53,811 nt of DNA from Polaribacter sp. (GCA_029238315.1 JAQWGI010000001.1:1-53811), one strand, 5' to 3'; positions 24,938 through 34,657 are shown, counted from the first letter of the stretch. Made by a program: numbers and translations. Notes: generated by a model from the sequence alone, not told the origin.

Positions 24938-24980
24938 TAGTTTTGGTTCACTTAATCCGACCAAATGTCGGACTTTTTAT
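24938..24980 (+). promoter_or_regulatory. Promoter box and palindrome in the MFS leader
   Basis: A TAGTTTTG box (24938-24945) is followed 10 bp later by the perfect inverted repeat tccgac-caaat-gtcgga (24956-24972) and then cttttta. It could be a TetR/MarR-type operator over the start site or a small attenuator. Confidence 0.45.
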
Positions 24981-25055
24981 ATTTATAATGTTCTTGAAGG
25001 TATTATCTTTAGCTTAGTAGAAGAGTCTTTTTAGCGTCAAAATCAACCAAAATAA

Positions 25056-26270
25056 GTGAAAAAATTTTACACAAATTACATCAATACTTTTAGAGGACTT
25101 TCTAAAGAAGTTTGGTGGTTGGCGTTCATTACTTTAATTAACCGAGCAGGAACAATGGTAATTCCATTTTTATCCTTGTATTTAACTAAAAATTTAAATT
25201 TCTTATTGTCTGATGTTGGTTGGATTATGTCTTTCTTCGGATTAGGTTCTGTAGCAGGTTCTTGGATTGGTGGTAAATTAACAGATAAAATTGGTTCTTA
25301 TAGAGTAATGTTTTTTAGCTTATTAGGAACAGGTTTTTCTTTTGTAGCTCTGCAGTTTGTAACTTCATTTATTGGTTTTTGTGCTGGTATTTTTGGTTTA
25401 ATGCTAATCGCAGATGCTTTTAGGCCCGCAATGTATGTAGCTTTAAACGCTTATAGTAAGTCAGAAAATAAAACACGTTCTGTAACTTTAATACGTTTGG
25501 CAATTAACTTAGGTTTTTCTGCTGGACCTGCAATTGGCGGTATCATTATTGCAACTATAGGGTACAAAGGTTTATTTTGGATAGATGGTATAACTTGCTT
25601 ATCTGCCGGAATTCTATTGCTTCAGGTGTTAAATCCGAAAAAATCTAAAGTGCTTGATAAGCTGAGTGTTAAAAACCCAGTTTCTGCTTATTCAGATAGC
25701 GTTTTTTGGATTTTTTTATTAGCGATGATGTTATTTGGCGCCGTATTTATGCAGTATTTTTCTACAATGCCACTGTATTATAAAGATGTTTACTTTTTGT
25801 CTGAACAGCAAATAGGTCTTTTGTTAGGAATGAATGGGTTGGTTATTTTTCTATTAGAAATGCCATTGATAAAATGGCTTGAAGATTCTAAATTTTCAAA
25901 GGTTGGATTGATGCTTTTTGGAGGTATTTTAATAGCTATTAGTTTTGTTGTTTTATTACTGTTTAATTGGGCAGGTATTCTAATTATTGGAATGTTTTTA
26001 ATGACAGTTGGAGAAATGATTGCTTTTCCGTTTTCAAACGCTTTTGCTATGGAACGAGCTAGAAAAGGAAATCAAGGAGAATATATGGCGCTATACACTA
26101 TTGCCTTTTCATTTTCTCATATTTTTAGTCATAATTCTGGTTTGCAATTGGTAAGCTCCTTAGGCTTTAATACAACTTGGATGATTGTTACTGCAGTTGC
26201 TGCCTTATCTGCATTTTTTATGCTCTTGCTTTTAGCAATGTTAAAAAAAGAAAAACAAATTTTAACATAA
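25056..26270 (+). CDS. MFS transporter (multidrug-efflux-like)
   Basis: 404 residues with 12 hydrophobic helices. The MFS loop 2-3 signature appears as GSWIGGKLTDKIGSYRVM, and AINLGFSAGPAIGGIII resembles motif C of drug/H+ antiporters. A matching second half follows, with a short basic C-terminus. The likely role is proton-coupled export of small molecules; the substrate cannot be told. The GTG start follows an in-frame protein-like sequence beginning KKFYTNYINTFRGL, with no ATG upstream. A palindrome in the leader suggests regulation. A terminator overlaps the stop region. Confidence 0.88.
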   Translation: MKKFYTNYINTFRGLSKEVWWLAFITLINRAGTMVIPFLSLYLTKNLNFLLSDVGWIMSFFGLGSVAGSWIGGKLTDKIGSYRVMFFSLLGTGFSFVALQFVTSFIGFCAGIFGLMLIADAFRPAMYVALNAYSKSENKTRSVTLIRLAINLGFSAGPAIGGIIIATIGYKGLFWIDGITCLSAGILLLQVLNPKKSKVLDKLSVKNPVSAYSDSVFWIFLLAMMLFGAVFMQYFSTMPLYYKDVYFLSEQQIGLLLGMNGLVIFLLEMPLIKWLEDSKFSKVGLMLFGGILIAISFVVLLLFNWAGILIIGMFLMTVGEMIAFPFSNAFAMERARKGNQGEYMALYTIAFSFSHIFSHNSGLQLVSSLGFNTTWMIVTAVAALSAFFMLLLLAMLKKEKQILT

Positions 26271-26300
26271 AAAAAGCGCTGAATTAACAGCGCTTTTAAA
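26271..26300. terminator. Bidirectional terminator between MFS and S15 hydrolase genes
   Basis: Stem aaaagcgctg / cagcgctttt with loop aattaa, directly behind the MFS stop codon and 25 bp from the end of the convergent hydrolase gene. Confidence 0.9.
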
Positions 26301-26322
26301 GATTTTAGCTTTTTAATTAACG

Positions 26323-28197
26323 CTATTTTATTGCTTTTTCAAAAGCATCTTTTCCTCCAATAACAGGAATTGTAATTGAAGTTCCATTTAAATCCAACGT
26401 TAATTCAGTTCCTGGTTTTGGTAATAGTGTGTAATTGTTGTCGCTAGAAAAAATCATCAAACCTATTTGTTGCCCTTTCTTAATAATTTGGTCATCAGGT
26501 TGTAAATCAAAAGTCATTTCATAAAATTTACCTGGTTTTAATGGAGCACTTTTACGTAACGATTTGTAATTCTGTAAATCTGCCCATCCACGTGTAATTA
26601 TATTGTCTGTAATTTTAGCTCTACGACCTTTGTTCCATGGTAAAGAAACCATCCATACAGATAAGTTTGCCGCTGGTTTGTTACTTGCCATTTTTACAGT
26701 TATTGAGGTTAATCCAGAGATATGTAGCTCTTCTTTTAAAATTGGACTTACATATAGTAATCTGTGATTTGTGTTTTCTGCTTGTGCCAACATTTCTCCA
26801 GAAAAAGAATAATTATCAACCAATGTTTCTTTCGACCCTGCATTTGTTTGTATGGTATTTAAACCACCAACTTCTGGTGCTCCCGCGTTTAAAAAAAGTT
26901 GAACTGGTTTTGCAGCTGGATTTGGGTAATCTTTATATGATGTAGGGGTGTTTATTTCATCGTTTTCTCTCACAATCCAAGCTTTTGCGTCATTCTCTAC
27001 ACCGTTATCTATTCCGTGTAAATAATGTGTAAACCAACGATTCATCATTTTCATTGGTGGAGGTCCACCATGACCATTTTGGTGATAAAAAATTTGAGAA
27101 GGAATTCCCATCTCTTTAGCACGTTTGTAAATTCTATAACTATGCTCTGGCATTACGTTCCAATCATTAAATCCGTGAGACATTAATAATGCAGCTTTCA
27201 TTGGTTTCATGTCATTTAAATAATCACGTCCAGCCCAGAAATCATTGTAATCTCCCGTTTCTCTGTCTAGTCCGTTAGCCATTTCTGTATCACGAACAGT
27301 AGCATTTGCATAATCTCTTTTTCGGATAAATTTTTTAGATGACGTATTGTCTTTCATGTAATTTGTATTCGGAATCAAATCTTCTCCCCCGCTATTGATA
27401 AAATCATACAATACATCAATATCTTCACCTAAATATCCGCCAGGAGAACGCACCAATCCGTTTGATCTATAATAATGATAGTAAGACGTATTAGGAGCTA
27501 CTGGTATTATTGCTTCTAATCCCTTTACACCAGTTGTTGCTGCTGCTAAAGGAATTGTTCCGTTGTATGAGGTTCCAGTCATTCCAACCTTTCCTGTAGA
27601 CCAAAATGCTTCTACTGTTTCATTTCCAGTTCTACTTGTAAATCCTTTTGCATTTCCACCTAACCATTCTACTACTGCTTTTGGGGCTAGAGACTCATTA
27701 TCTCCACCAACAGTTGGAGATCCATCTGATAATCCAGTTCCAGGAGATGAAGAATGCACTACAATATAACCTCTAGGAACCCAAGTTCTAATTTGAGAGT
27801 TTGAAATAATTGGTCTCTTTCCAACTCGTTTTACTTCTGTTTTATTTCTTGGTTTTGCTTTGGTTCCTATTTCGTGTTTTACATCCCAAAAAATAGGCGC
27901 GTTACCTGCAGTTCCTGCATAGTAAGGACTAGATTCATATACAATTGGTAATTTTAAACCTGCTGTTTCTGTTTGTTTTGGTCTGGTAACAGCAACATGC
28001 ATTCGATCTAATTTTCCGTCTCCATCTGTATCAAAAGAAGTTTCTACCCATAAATCATGTCTAATCCAATCTTTGGGGTTTTTAAAAGCTTCTACGATTT
28101 GAGCTTCTCCATCTTTAAAAACAGGAACGGCTTTTTCTTGTGCTTGAAATGTAAATCCTATAAAGAAGAAAATACATGCTATAATTTTTGTTTTCAT
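26323..28197 (-). CDS. CocE/NonD (S15) hydrolase, Xaa-Pro dipeptidyl-peptidase-like
   Basis: 624 residues with a signal peptide ending FTFQAQ. The alpha/beta hydrolase core has DRMHVAVTRP, the nucleophile Ser210 in GMTGTSYNGTIP, a PVAPNTSYYHYY cap, the acid region HGFNDWNV and HQNGHGG (candidate catalytic His). The C-terminal half is the jelly-roll X-Pro_dipep_C domain (QPDDQIIKKGQQIGLMIFSS). The family includes Xaa-Pro dipeptidases, cocaine esterase and acylases. It is periplasmic or secreted and is the last gene of a four-gene operon, 10 bp behind the monooxygenase. Confidence 0.88.
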   Translation of the reverse strand: MKTKIIACIFFFIGFTFQAQEKAVPVFKDGEAQIVEAFKNPKDWIRHDLWVETSFDTDGDGKLDRMHVAVTRPKQTETAGLKLPIVYESSPYYAGTAGNAPIFWDVKHEIGTKAKPRNKTEVKRVGKRPIISNSQIRTWVPRGYIVVHSSSPGTGLSDGSPTVGGDNESLAPKAVVEWLGGNAKGFTSRTGNETVEAFWSTGKVGMTGTSYNGTIPLAAATTGVKGLEAIIPVAPNTSYYHYYRSNGLVRSPGGYLGEDIDVLYDFINSGGEDLIPNTNYMKDNTSSKKFIRKRDYANATVRDTEMANGLDRETGDYNDFWAGRDYLNDMKPMKAALLMSHGFNDWNVMPEHSYRIYKRAKEMGIPSQIFYHQNGHGGPPPMKMMNRWFTHYLHGIDNGVENDAKAWIVRENDEINTPTSYKDYPNPAAKPVQLFLNAGAPEVGGLNTIQTNAGSKETLVDNYSFSGEMLAQAENTNHRLLYVSPILKEELHISGLTSITVKMASNKPAANLSVWMVSLPWNKGRRAKITDNIITRGWADLQNYKSLRKSAPLKPGKFYEMTFDLQPDDQIIKKGQQIGLMIFSSDNNYTLLPKPGTELTLDLNGTSITIPVIGGKDAFEKAIK

Positions 28198-28207
28198 TTA
28201 TATGTTT

Positions 28208-29650
28208 TTATTTGAAATCTAATTGTTTGTCTGCTATTTTATTGATGCGTAATGTTTTGTAATCTCTAAAGTAATTTTGATATAATTTCCAAGGTGTTTT
28301 TGATCCTTGTTTTGGGAATTCGTTTTGAGATCTGTGAATATAACTAGAATTTAAATTTAATAGAGGAGCCGTTTCCATATCATTGTTTTGTACTTTAGGA
28401 ATTACATATTTATAATTATTCTGATCCATATAATTTAAAAGACGATTTGCATATTCACTTGTTAAATCGCTTTTCAAAGTCCAAGAAGCATTTGTGTATC
28501 CTGCAAAAAAGATGCAATTAGGTAAGTTACTCAACATCAACCCTCTATAGGTTAATGATTTTGAAATGTCAAATTCTTTGCCGTCAATTGTTGCTTTTGT
28601 ACCTCCAAAAGCTAGTAATTTTAACCCTGTAGCAGAAATAATAATATCTGCTTTTAACTCTTCACCTGATTTAATTTTAATTCCGTTTTCAGTAAAAGTT
28701 TCAATATGATCTGTAACAACAGAAGCTTTTCCTTCTCTTATCGATTTAAATAAATCTCCGTCTGGTGCTACACAAAATCGTTGATCCCAAGGTTTGTAAT
28801 TTGGAGCAAAATGAGGTTGTGCAGCAATAGAGCCAAGTTCTTTTTGGGCACCTTTGATAATTAATTTTTTCATGGTATTTGGCCACCATTTGCAAACATT
28901 AAAAAAGATAACTTGTGTGGTAATGTTTTTAAATCGGATACATTTATGTGCTACTTTTTTAGGAAGTATTTTCTTAAGTAAACCTGCAACCTTATCTTTG
29001 TTAGGAAATGCGCCAACATACGTTGGCGATCTTTGTAGCATTGTAACATGTGCGGTCTCATTTGCTATTTTTGGTACAATAGTAACTGCAGTTGCTCCGC
29101 TTCCAATAAGTACTACTTTTTTATTTTTATAATCTAAATCTTTTGGCCAGTGTTGAGGGTGAATTACTTCTCCTTTATAGTTTTCAATTCCTGGATAATC
29201 TGGTGTATATCCGTTTTTATAATTGTAGTATCCAGTACAAATAAATAGAAAATTAGATGTAAACGTTTCACTTTTATTTGTTTTTGAATTCAATGTACTA
29301 ACTGTCCAACTATTTTTTGTAGAATCAAAGTTTACAGTTATTGCTTTTGTGTTGTATTGAATTTTTTCTCTAATTTGATATTCATCAACAGCCTCATTTA
29401 AATAGTTTAAAATGCTGGGAGCATCTGCAAAAGATTTTGCATTGTCCCAAGTTTTAAACGAATATCCGAAGGTATACATGTCAGAATCTGAACGTATACC
29501 TGGGTATTTAAATAAACTCCAAGTTCCGCCAAGTTCTTCTCTTGCCTCTAAGATTCGATAGCTTTTCTGCTTATTTTTTCTTTCTAAATGGCAAGCGGCT
29601 CCAATTCCAGATAAACCACCTCCAATAATTATAATATCTGTATGCGGCAT
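28208..29650 (-). CDS. Baeyer-Villiger-type flavin monooxygenase
   Basis: 480 residues. The FAD loop GGGLSGIGAA is at residues 9-18, followed by GGTWSLFKYPGIRSDSDMYT. The Baeyer-Villiger fingerprint YKGEVIHPQHWP is at about 159-170. The NADPH loop GSGATAVTI follows, and ISATGLKLLAFGG lies towards the end. Class B enzymes of this type (EthA-like) insert oxygen into ketones or oxygenate S/N atoms. Cytoplasmic: no signal peptide. The ATG overlaps the acylase stop codon (TAATG), so expression is coupled to the upstream acylase, an unusual partnership between an exported hydrolase and a cytosolic oxygenase. Confidence 0.9.
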   Translation of the reverse strand: MPHTDIIIIGGGLSGIGAACHLERKNKQKSYRILEAREELGGTWSLFKYPGIRSDSDMYTFGYSFKTWDNAKSFADAPSILNYLNEAVDEYQIREKIQYNTKAITVNFDSTKNSWTVSTLNSKTNKSETFTSNFLFICTGYYNYKNGYTPDYPGIENYKGEVIHPQHWPKDLDYKNKKVVLIGSGATAVTIVPKIANETAHVTMLQRSPTYVGAFPNKDKVAGLLKKILPKKVAHKCIRFKNITTQVIFFNVCKWWPNTMKKLIIKGAQKELGSIAAQPHFAPNYKPWDQRFCVAPDGDLFKSIREGKASVVTDHIETFTENGIKIKSGEELKADIIISATGLKLLAFGGTKATIDGKEFDISKSLTYRGLMLSNLPNCIFFAGYTNASWTLKSDLTSEYANRLLNYMDQNNYKYVIPKVQNNDMETAPLLNLNSSYIHRSQNEFPKQGSKTPWKLYQNYFRDYKTLRINKIADKQLDFK

Positions 29651-31839
29651 TAGTTTGTTTTTTCTTCTCCGGGATGATACGTTGCTTTTGCTCTTTTTAA
29701 AACATCCTCTTTATAGAAAGCTACTTCTTTAAACTGTTTGTTTGCATACCTTTCTGATTGATCTGCAAAATGAGGTGAATTAACATCTCCACTTTGACCA
29801 CCAGCTAACATTGATTTAGCTTTTACTTTATCACCAAACTCTACCACGGCAACAAAACTATTTCCAGCGGTTCCATATTGACGCTTTGTGTTTTTTCCAA
29901 AACGTGTTCCAAATGAAGCTAAAGCACCCCAAGAACTTGATGCCATTCCTACAGGTAAACTTGGTTTTGCATCGTTAAAATCTTGTTCAATTTTTCCATC
30001 ATTACGTTGGTATCGATTAAATGCTCCCCAAGCTGTTTTCCAAGAACCAAAATCAGCGTTCAATTTCTCTAAACTTTGTTGGAAAATTGCCAATCTTTCT
30101 TTTGGTGATGCTGTTTTACTCATGTACTCAAATCGTCCTAGTCTGCTGATTCTTTTATTACCTACCATTCTTGGTATTTTTCCAGATTGATAGTAAGTGT
30201 TAATGTAAAATTGTGCTAATGTCATACCTACCGAACTCTCAGAAACCTTAAAGTCCCATTTCTTTAGTAATGCTATTGCAGCTCTGGCTTCTTTGGTGTT
30301 TACAGGCGCTTTTTTTGTGGCATCTAACAATCCATTAATTAAAACTTCGGCTCCTGGTAAATAAGGGTCGTAAGCCAAATCAATTAAAGAATCTAAAGTT
30401 AAATCAGATGCTTTTGTTAATAAAGGAATGGCATGAATTCCTCTATAATTTTCAGGAAAAGAGTGCATATAAGCAGGATAATCTTCTTTTTTAGGACTGT
30501 ACTCTAATGCACTTGTAAAAGGTGTTGAATTGCAATTTTGAATCCAGCCGTTTGGCGGATTCAATACCAGAATGTTATCTTCTAAAGGATGTAATCCTTG
30601 CCAATCTGTTAATGGATTACTTCCGTCAACAGGTTTTGTGTAATCAAATTTTTCGTTTCTTTTCGGAATGAAATTTCCATGATAATACGCAATTGCGCCA
30701 TCAGCATCTGCATACACAGTATTGTTTGATGAATTGGTTCTAATATCCATCATTTCATAAAATTCTTTATGATTTGATTTTTTTGTTCTTGTAAAAGATT
30801 GTTCTAATGCTTTTATCGGGCTCCACATTAGGGCTGTTGTTACCCATTTTTCTCCGTTTGCATGTGTTATTGGGCCATGATGTGTTCTGTAGGTCATAAA
30901 AGATTTCTCTTTAAAACCATCTCCAGATTTGAATTTTAAATTCACTTTTATAGAATCCATCGGACGATTTTCTTCTCCATATTTATACGAAGTTTTTGAA
31001 CCATCTTTCACAATAGTTTCTTCAAATTCATCAATAATATCTGTTCCAGTTGAAGTGTGCATCCAACCCGTTTTTTCGTTGAATCCTTGGTATACAAAAA
31101 ATTGTCCCCAAGTTACAGCGCCGTAGGCATTTAATCCTTCTTCACTAACCATGTGCACTTCGCCTCTAAAAAAGAAAGAAGTATGTGGATTGATTAACAA
31201 CATTGCTTTTCCAGATTTTGTTTTAGAACCTGCAATTGCAAATCCGTTTGAACCTCTTGGTTCATCATCTTTTAAACGAATTAATCCATCATCAACAATT
31301 GCCATTTTATTGTCTTTATCGTAAAAATCTTTAATTTTTCTAGTCGATACTCTTTCAATATCACCACCAATTGATCCTTCACTAAAATACATTGCCATCC
31401 AAGGTTCAAAATGTGTAATCAATTTTGGTTTTACTTGAGGATTCTTCGCTAAATAATAATTCAATCCGTCAGCAAATGCAATACAAAGTTTTTGCAACCA
31501 TTCTGGACTGTTTTTAAAATTTTCTTTGGCTTCTTCTTTGGTCATGTATAAACGAGCACGTAAATCACTGTACAAAGATTTTTCTCCTTCAACCTCAGCC
31601 AAACGTCCAATTGCCCATATATAATTTCGCTCTACACGATTAAAATCGTCTTCTGCTTGTGCATATAATAACCCAAAAACAGCATCAGCATCTGTTTTTC
31701 CATAAATATGCGGAACACCAAAATCATCTCTAATAATTTCTGTGTTTTCTGCATGTTGTTCCCATCTTTCTTGTTCAGTTAATTCTTTTGGTGAACAACT
31801 TGCCAGTACAATTAATGATAGTATGAATAGTTTTTTCAT
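29650..31839 (-). CDS. Penicillin acylase family (Ntn hydrolase) lipoprotein
   Basis: 729 residues with lipoprotein signal LFILSLIVLASC. The alpha-chain part (IIRDDFGVPHIYG, GLLYAQAEDDF, ERNYIWAIGRLAE) is followed by the autocleavage site, with Ser197 of RGSNGFAIAGSKT as the new N-terminal nucleophile of the beta chain. Further family blocks are LLINPHTSFF, THHGPI and DWQGLHP. Relatives cleave penicillin side chains, cyclic lipopeptides and acyl-homoserine lactones, so the substrate is open. The gene lies 3 bp behind the first S15 hydrolase gene and overlaps the monooxygenase start. Confidence 0.9.
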   Translation of the reverse strand: MKKLFILSLIVLASCSPKELTEQERWEQHAENTEIIRDDFGVPHIYGKTDADAVFGLLYAQAEDDFNRVERNYIWAIGRLAEVEGEKSLYSDLRARLYMTKEEAKENFKNSPEWLQKLCIAFADGLNYYLAKNPQVKPKLITHFEPWMAMYFSEGSIGGDIERVSTRKIKDFYDKDNKMAIVDDGLIRLKDDEPRGSNGFAIAGSKTKSGKAMLLINPHTSFFFRGEVHMVSEEGLNAYGAVTWGQFFVYQGFNEKTGWMHTSTGTDIIDEFEETIVKDGSKTSYKYGEENRPMDSIKVNLKFKSGDGFKEKSFMTYRTHHGPITHANGEKWVTTALMWSPIKALEQSFTRTKKSNHKEFYEMMDIRTNSSNNTVYADADGAIAYYHGNFIPKRNEKFDYTKPVDGSNPLTDWQGLHPLEDNILVLNPPNGWIQNCNSTPFTSALEYSPKKEDYPAYMHSFPENYRGIHAIPLLTKASDLTLDSLIDLAYDPYLPGAEVLINGLLDATKKAPVNTKEARAAIALLKKWDFKVSESSVGMTLAQFYINTYYQSGKIPRMVGNKRISRLGRFEYMSKTASPKERLAIFQQSLEKLNADFGSWKTAWGAFNRYQRNDGKIEQDFNDAKPSLPVGMASSSWGALASFGTRFGKNTKRQYGTAGNSFVAVVEFGDKVKAKSMLAGGQSGDVNSPHFADQSERYANKQFKEVAFYKEDVLKRAKATYHPGEEKTN

Positions 31840-31842
31840 TTC

Positions 31843-33768
31843 TTAGTTTTTTAGTACAGAAAATTCGATTGAAGAATCTGTAAAAATAGTATGAGTTTGT
31901 GTTTTAAAATCTTTTTCATCCGCTTTAAAGATATTATCTACATAGGTTTGCGGATTTAAATCTATTAAAGGAAACCAAGTGCTTTGTACTTGAATTTGCA
32001 ACTTATGCCCTTTTTTAAAAGTGTGATGTACATCTTGTAATGTAATATTTACATTCGTTTTTTTATTTGGTGTAAACGGTTCTGGTTTTTCAAAACTATT
32101 TCTAAAGCGACCACGCATAACCTCGCTACGAACCATTAAATGATAATTGCTCATTTTTAAATGATTCTGCATGTTTTTGTTATTGTTTTTTGCATCTTTT
32201 GGATGTACGTCAATTACTTTAACAATCCAATCTGCTGCAGAACCTGTTGTTGCTACTTTTAGTTTTGCTAAAATATCTCCAGCTAAGGTAAAATCTTCAG
32301 TTAATATATCTGTTTCAAAAACCAACACATCTGGCCTTCTTGCAGCAAAACGCTGATCATCGGTCATGTATTTTCTAGGTGTAAATACTGTTTTAATATC
32401 TTCAGAATAAGGTACAGGGCGTTTAATATCGCTAATAAATTGAATTCCTTTTGTGTTTTTCTTTGTTGAAGTTAATTGTTGATTATCCGATAAGAACCAG
32501 TTTTCTTTTACAGCTTCTTTTGGAGGCCAAATAGCATAAGAGTTCCATTCTTTTTTTCCAGAATCGTATACATACGCTTCTGGCAAGCCAGAGTTTTTAT
32601 CACCGCTTCCTTTTAAGAAATGATTAAAGAATTTAGATTCTATGTTTTTTTGAAACTTCAAGGCAATTGAATCTCCGAAATAATAATTTCCAACAACACC
32701 TTTTACGGTATTTCTAGACCATCCGCCGTGATCCCAAGGGCCAAAAACCAATGTATTGTAATTGTTTGGTTGATGTTTTTCAATTCCTTTGTACGTTTCT
32801 AGTGGTCCATACAAATCTTCTGCATCAAACTCGCCACCAACAATCATTGTTGCAACTGTAGACGGCACTTTATTTAAATGTTGAATAATTCCTTTGCTTT
32901 GCCAAACCTCATCATAATTTGGATGTTCAACAAGTTCTTTCCAAAAGAAATCATCAATTTTATCATTATTCGGCGGACTTAAATTATCTACCGATTCTTT
33001 TCTAAAATATTTGTTTAAGTTTTTTAATGGGCCAGCGTCTAAAAAGAATTGATATTGATCTTGAGAATCCATTTTTGGAGATGGATACCAAGCCGTATCT
33101 GTTGGTTGATCTTTAAAAGTTCCAAATAAAGAAACTGCTCTAAAATAACTTAATAAAAAGGCGCCGTTATGATGAAAATCATCAAAGAAAAAATCTCCAA
33201 TTGAGGCTTGAGGAGAGGCTGCTTTTAGTGCTGGATGCGCATCAATCGTAGAAACTGTTGCGTAATGTCCAGGATATGAAATTCCCCAAGTTCCAACTCT
33301 TCCGTTGTTGTTTTCTACGTTGTTAATTAACCATTCAATAGTGTCATACGTGTCTGAAGTTTCATCTGCTTGATTTGCTGTTTTATTTGGAATATACGCT
33401 CGCATATTATCATAAATACCTTCACTCATCCAGCGCCCACGAACATCTTGGTAGACCACAATGTTTCCTTCTTTCATTAATTGTAAATTCGGACTAATTT
33501 TAGTTTTTACTTTTCCCGCTCCATAAGGGCCAGCGCTATACGGCGTTCTTTGCATTAAAATTGGATAGGTTTTACTTTGATCCTTTGGCGAATAAATTAC
33601 GGTGTGTAATTTAATTCCGTCTCGCATTTCAATAGTAACTTCTTTTTTAGTGTAATTGTCTTGAACGTAAGTGTTTGGTTTATTTTTATCTTCTTTTGAA
33701 GTGTTACAGCTGCTAATTACAGCGATAAAAAAAAGCGATGCAATCGCGTAGAAAATTTGTTTTTTCAT
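31843..33768 (-). CDS. CocE/NonD (S15) hydrolase lipoprotein, amino-acid ester hydrolase-like
   Basis: 641 residues with lipoprotein signal (FFIAVISSC). The core has VTIEMRDGIKLHTVIYSP, the oxyanion tyrosine region RTPYSAGPYG, QDVRGRWMSEG, the nucleophile Ser164 in GISYPGHYA, GGEFDAEDLYG and FGPWDHGGW (candidate His). The C-terminal jelly-roll domain is LQDVHHTFKKGHKLQIQVQS. The layout resembles alpha-amino acid ester hydrolases and glutaryl-7-ACA acylases. It is the first gene of the minus-strand operon. The stretch 33769-33886 before it is a divergent promoter region shared with the DJ-1 gene, without a clear consensus box. Confidence 0.9.
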   Translation of the reverse strand: MKKQIFYAIASLFFIAVISSCNTSKEDKNKPNTYVQDNYTKKEVTIEMRDGIKLHTVIYSPKDQSKTYPILMQRTPYSAGPYGAGKVKTKISPNLQLMKEGNIVVYQDVRGRWMSEGIYDNMRAYIPNKTANQADETSDTYDTIEWLINNVENNNGRVGTWGISYPGHYATVSTIDAHPALKAASPQASIGDFFFDDFHHNGAFLLSYFRAVSLFGTFKDQPTDTAWYPSPKMDSQDQYQFFLDAGPLKNLNKYFRKESVDNLSPPNNDKIDDFFWKELVEHPNYDEVWQSKGIIQHLNKVPSTVATMIVGGEFDAEDLYGPLETYKGIEKHQPNNYNTLVFGPWDHGGWSRNTVKGVVGNYYFGDSIALKFQKNIESKFFNHFLKGSGDKNSGLPEAYVYDSGKKEWNSYAIWPPKEAVKENWFLSDNQQLTSTKKNTKGIQFISDIKRPVPYSEDIKTVFTPRKYMTDDQRFAARRPDVLVFETDILTEDFTLAGDILAKLKVATTGSAADWIVKVIDVHPKDAKNNNKNMQNHLKMSNYHLMVRSEVMRGRFRNSFEKPEPFTPNKKTNVNITLQDVHHTFKKGHKLQIQVQSTWFPLIDLNPQTYVDNIFKADEKDFKTQTHTIFTDSSIEFSVLKN

Positions 33769-33886
33769 AATAAAAAGTTGGTTGTTAATGTGGTAAATCT
33801 ACAAAAGAAAAAACATTTTAGAATCATTTCAGAAGTTAATTTGAATTTTAATACTTTTAATTTCAATTTAGAAAACAAAAAGTAGG

Positions 33887-34624
33887 ATGAAACAGGTTCA
33901 GATTTTTATAATAACATTGTTGTTTATTAGTTGTAATTTTAAGAAACATAAAGTAGAAAATAATTCATTTGTAGAAAAAGAGTTTCCAGAACTAAAAGAA
34001 GGACGTTACAATGTTGCTTTTTTAATAATGGATGGAACTTTTAATACTGAGTTAACAGCACCTTACGATATTTTTCAACACACCATTTTTAGAAAAGGAG
34101 TTAAGCAAATGAATGTGTTTACTGTTGCAAATACCGATGCACCAATTACTACTTTTGAAGGGGTGAAGATTATACCAGACTTTAATTATTTAAAAGATCC
34201 TTTACCTAAGATTGATATTTTGGTAATTCCGTCTGCAGAACATCATTTAGATACAGATTTAGACGATGAAAAAATGATTGCTTTTGTACAAAAGATTGAT
34301 AAAGATGCACAATACGTAACATCACATTGCGATGGTGCTTTTGTATTGGCAAAAGCAGGTTTGTTAAAAGATAAAGTTTCTACAACCTTTCCGAGTGATA
34401 TTGATCAAATGCGAGAAATGTTTCCAACTTTAGATATCAGAAAAGAAGTATTATTTGTGTATGATGATAAATATATTACTTCTGCTGGTGGCGCAAAATC
34501 TTTTGAAGCGGCTTTATATTTATGTGAGTTTTTATACGGAAAAGAAATTACAAAATCGTTGGCTGGCGGTTTGGTAATAGATTGGGATTTAGAAAAAGTG
34601 CCACATTTAATTGTGAAAAAATAA
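33887..34624 (+). CDS. DJ-1/PfpI-family lipoprotein
   Basis: 245 residues with lipoprotein signal (FIITLLFISC, cysteine 16). The class I glutaminase-like fold has YNVAFLIMDGTFNTELTAPYDIFQ, then IDILVIPSAEHH, and the nucleophile elbow with Cys148 in TSHCDGAFVLA. ITSAGGAKSFEAALYL follows. It is closest in pattern to GlxA N-terminal and isocyanide-hydratase-like proteins. A lipid-anchored periplasmic member is unusual, and its reaction is unknown. Divergent from the hydrolase operon; a bidirectional terminator follows the stop codon. Confidence 0.87.
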   Translation: MKQVQIFIITLLFISCNFKKHKVENNSFVEKEFPELKEGRYNVAFLIMDGTFNTELTAPYDIFQHTIFRKGVKQMNVFTVANTDAPITTFEGVKIIPDFNYLKDPLPKIDILVIPSAEHHLDTDLDDEKMIAFVQKIDKDAQYVTSHCDGAFVLAKAGLLKDKVSTTFPSDIDQMREMFPTLDIRKEVLFVYDDKYITSAGGAKSFEAALYLCEFLYGKEITKSLAGGLVIDWDLEKVPHLIVKK

Positions 34625-34657
34625 TATAAAAAAGCTGCAGATTCTGCAGCTTTTTTA
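34625..34657. terminator. Bidirectional terminator behind the DJ-1 gene
   Basis: Stem aaaaagctgcag / ctgcagcttttt with loop att, between converging genes. Confidence 0.9.
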
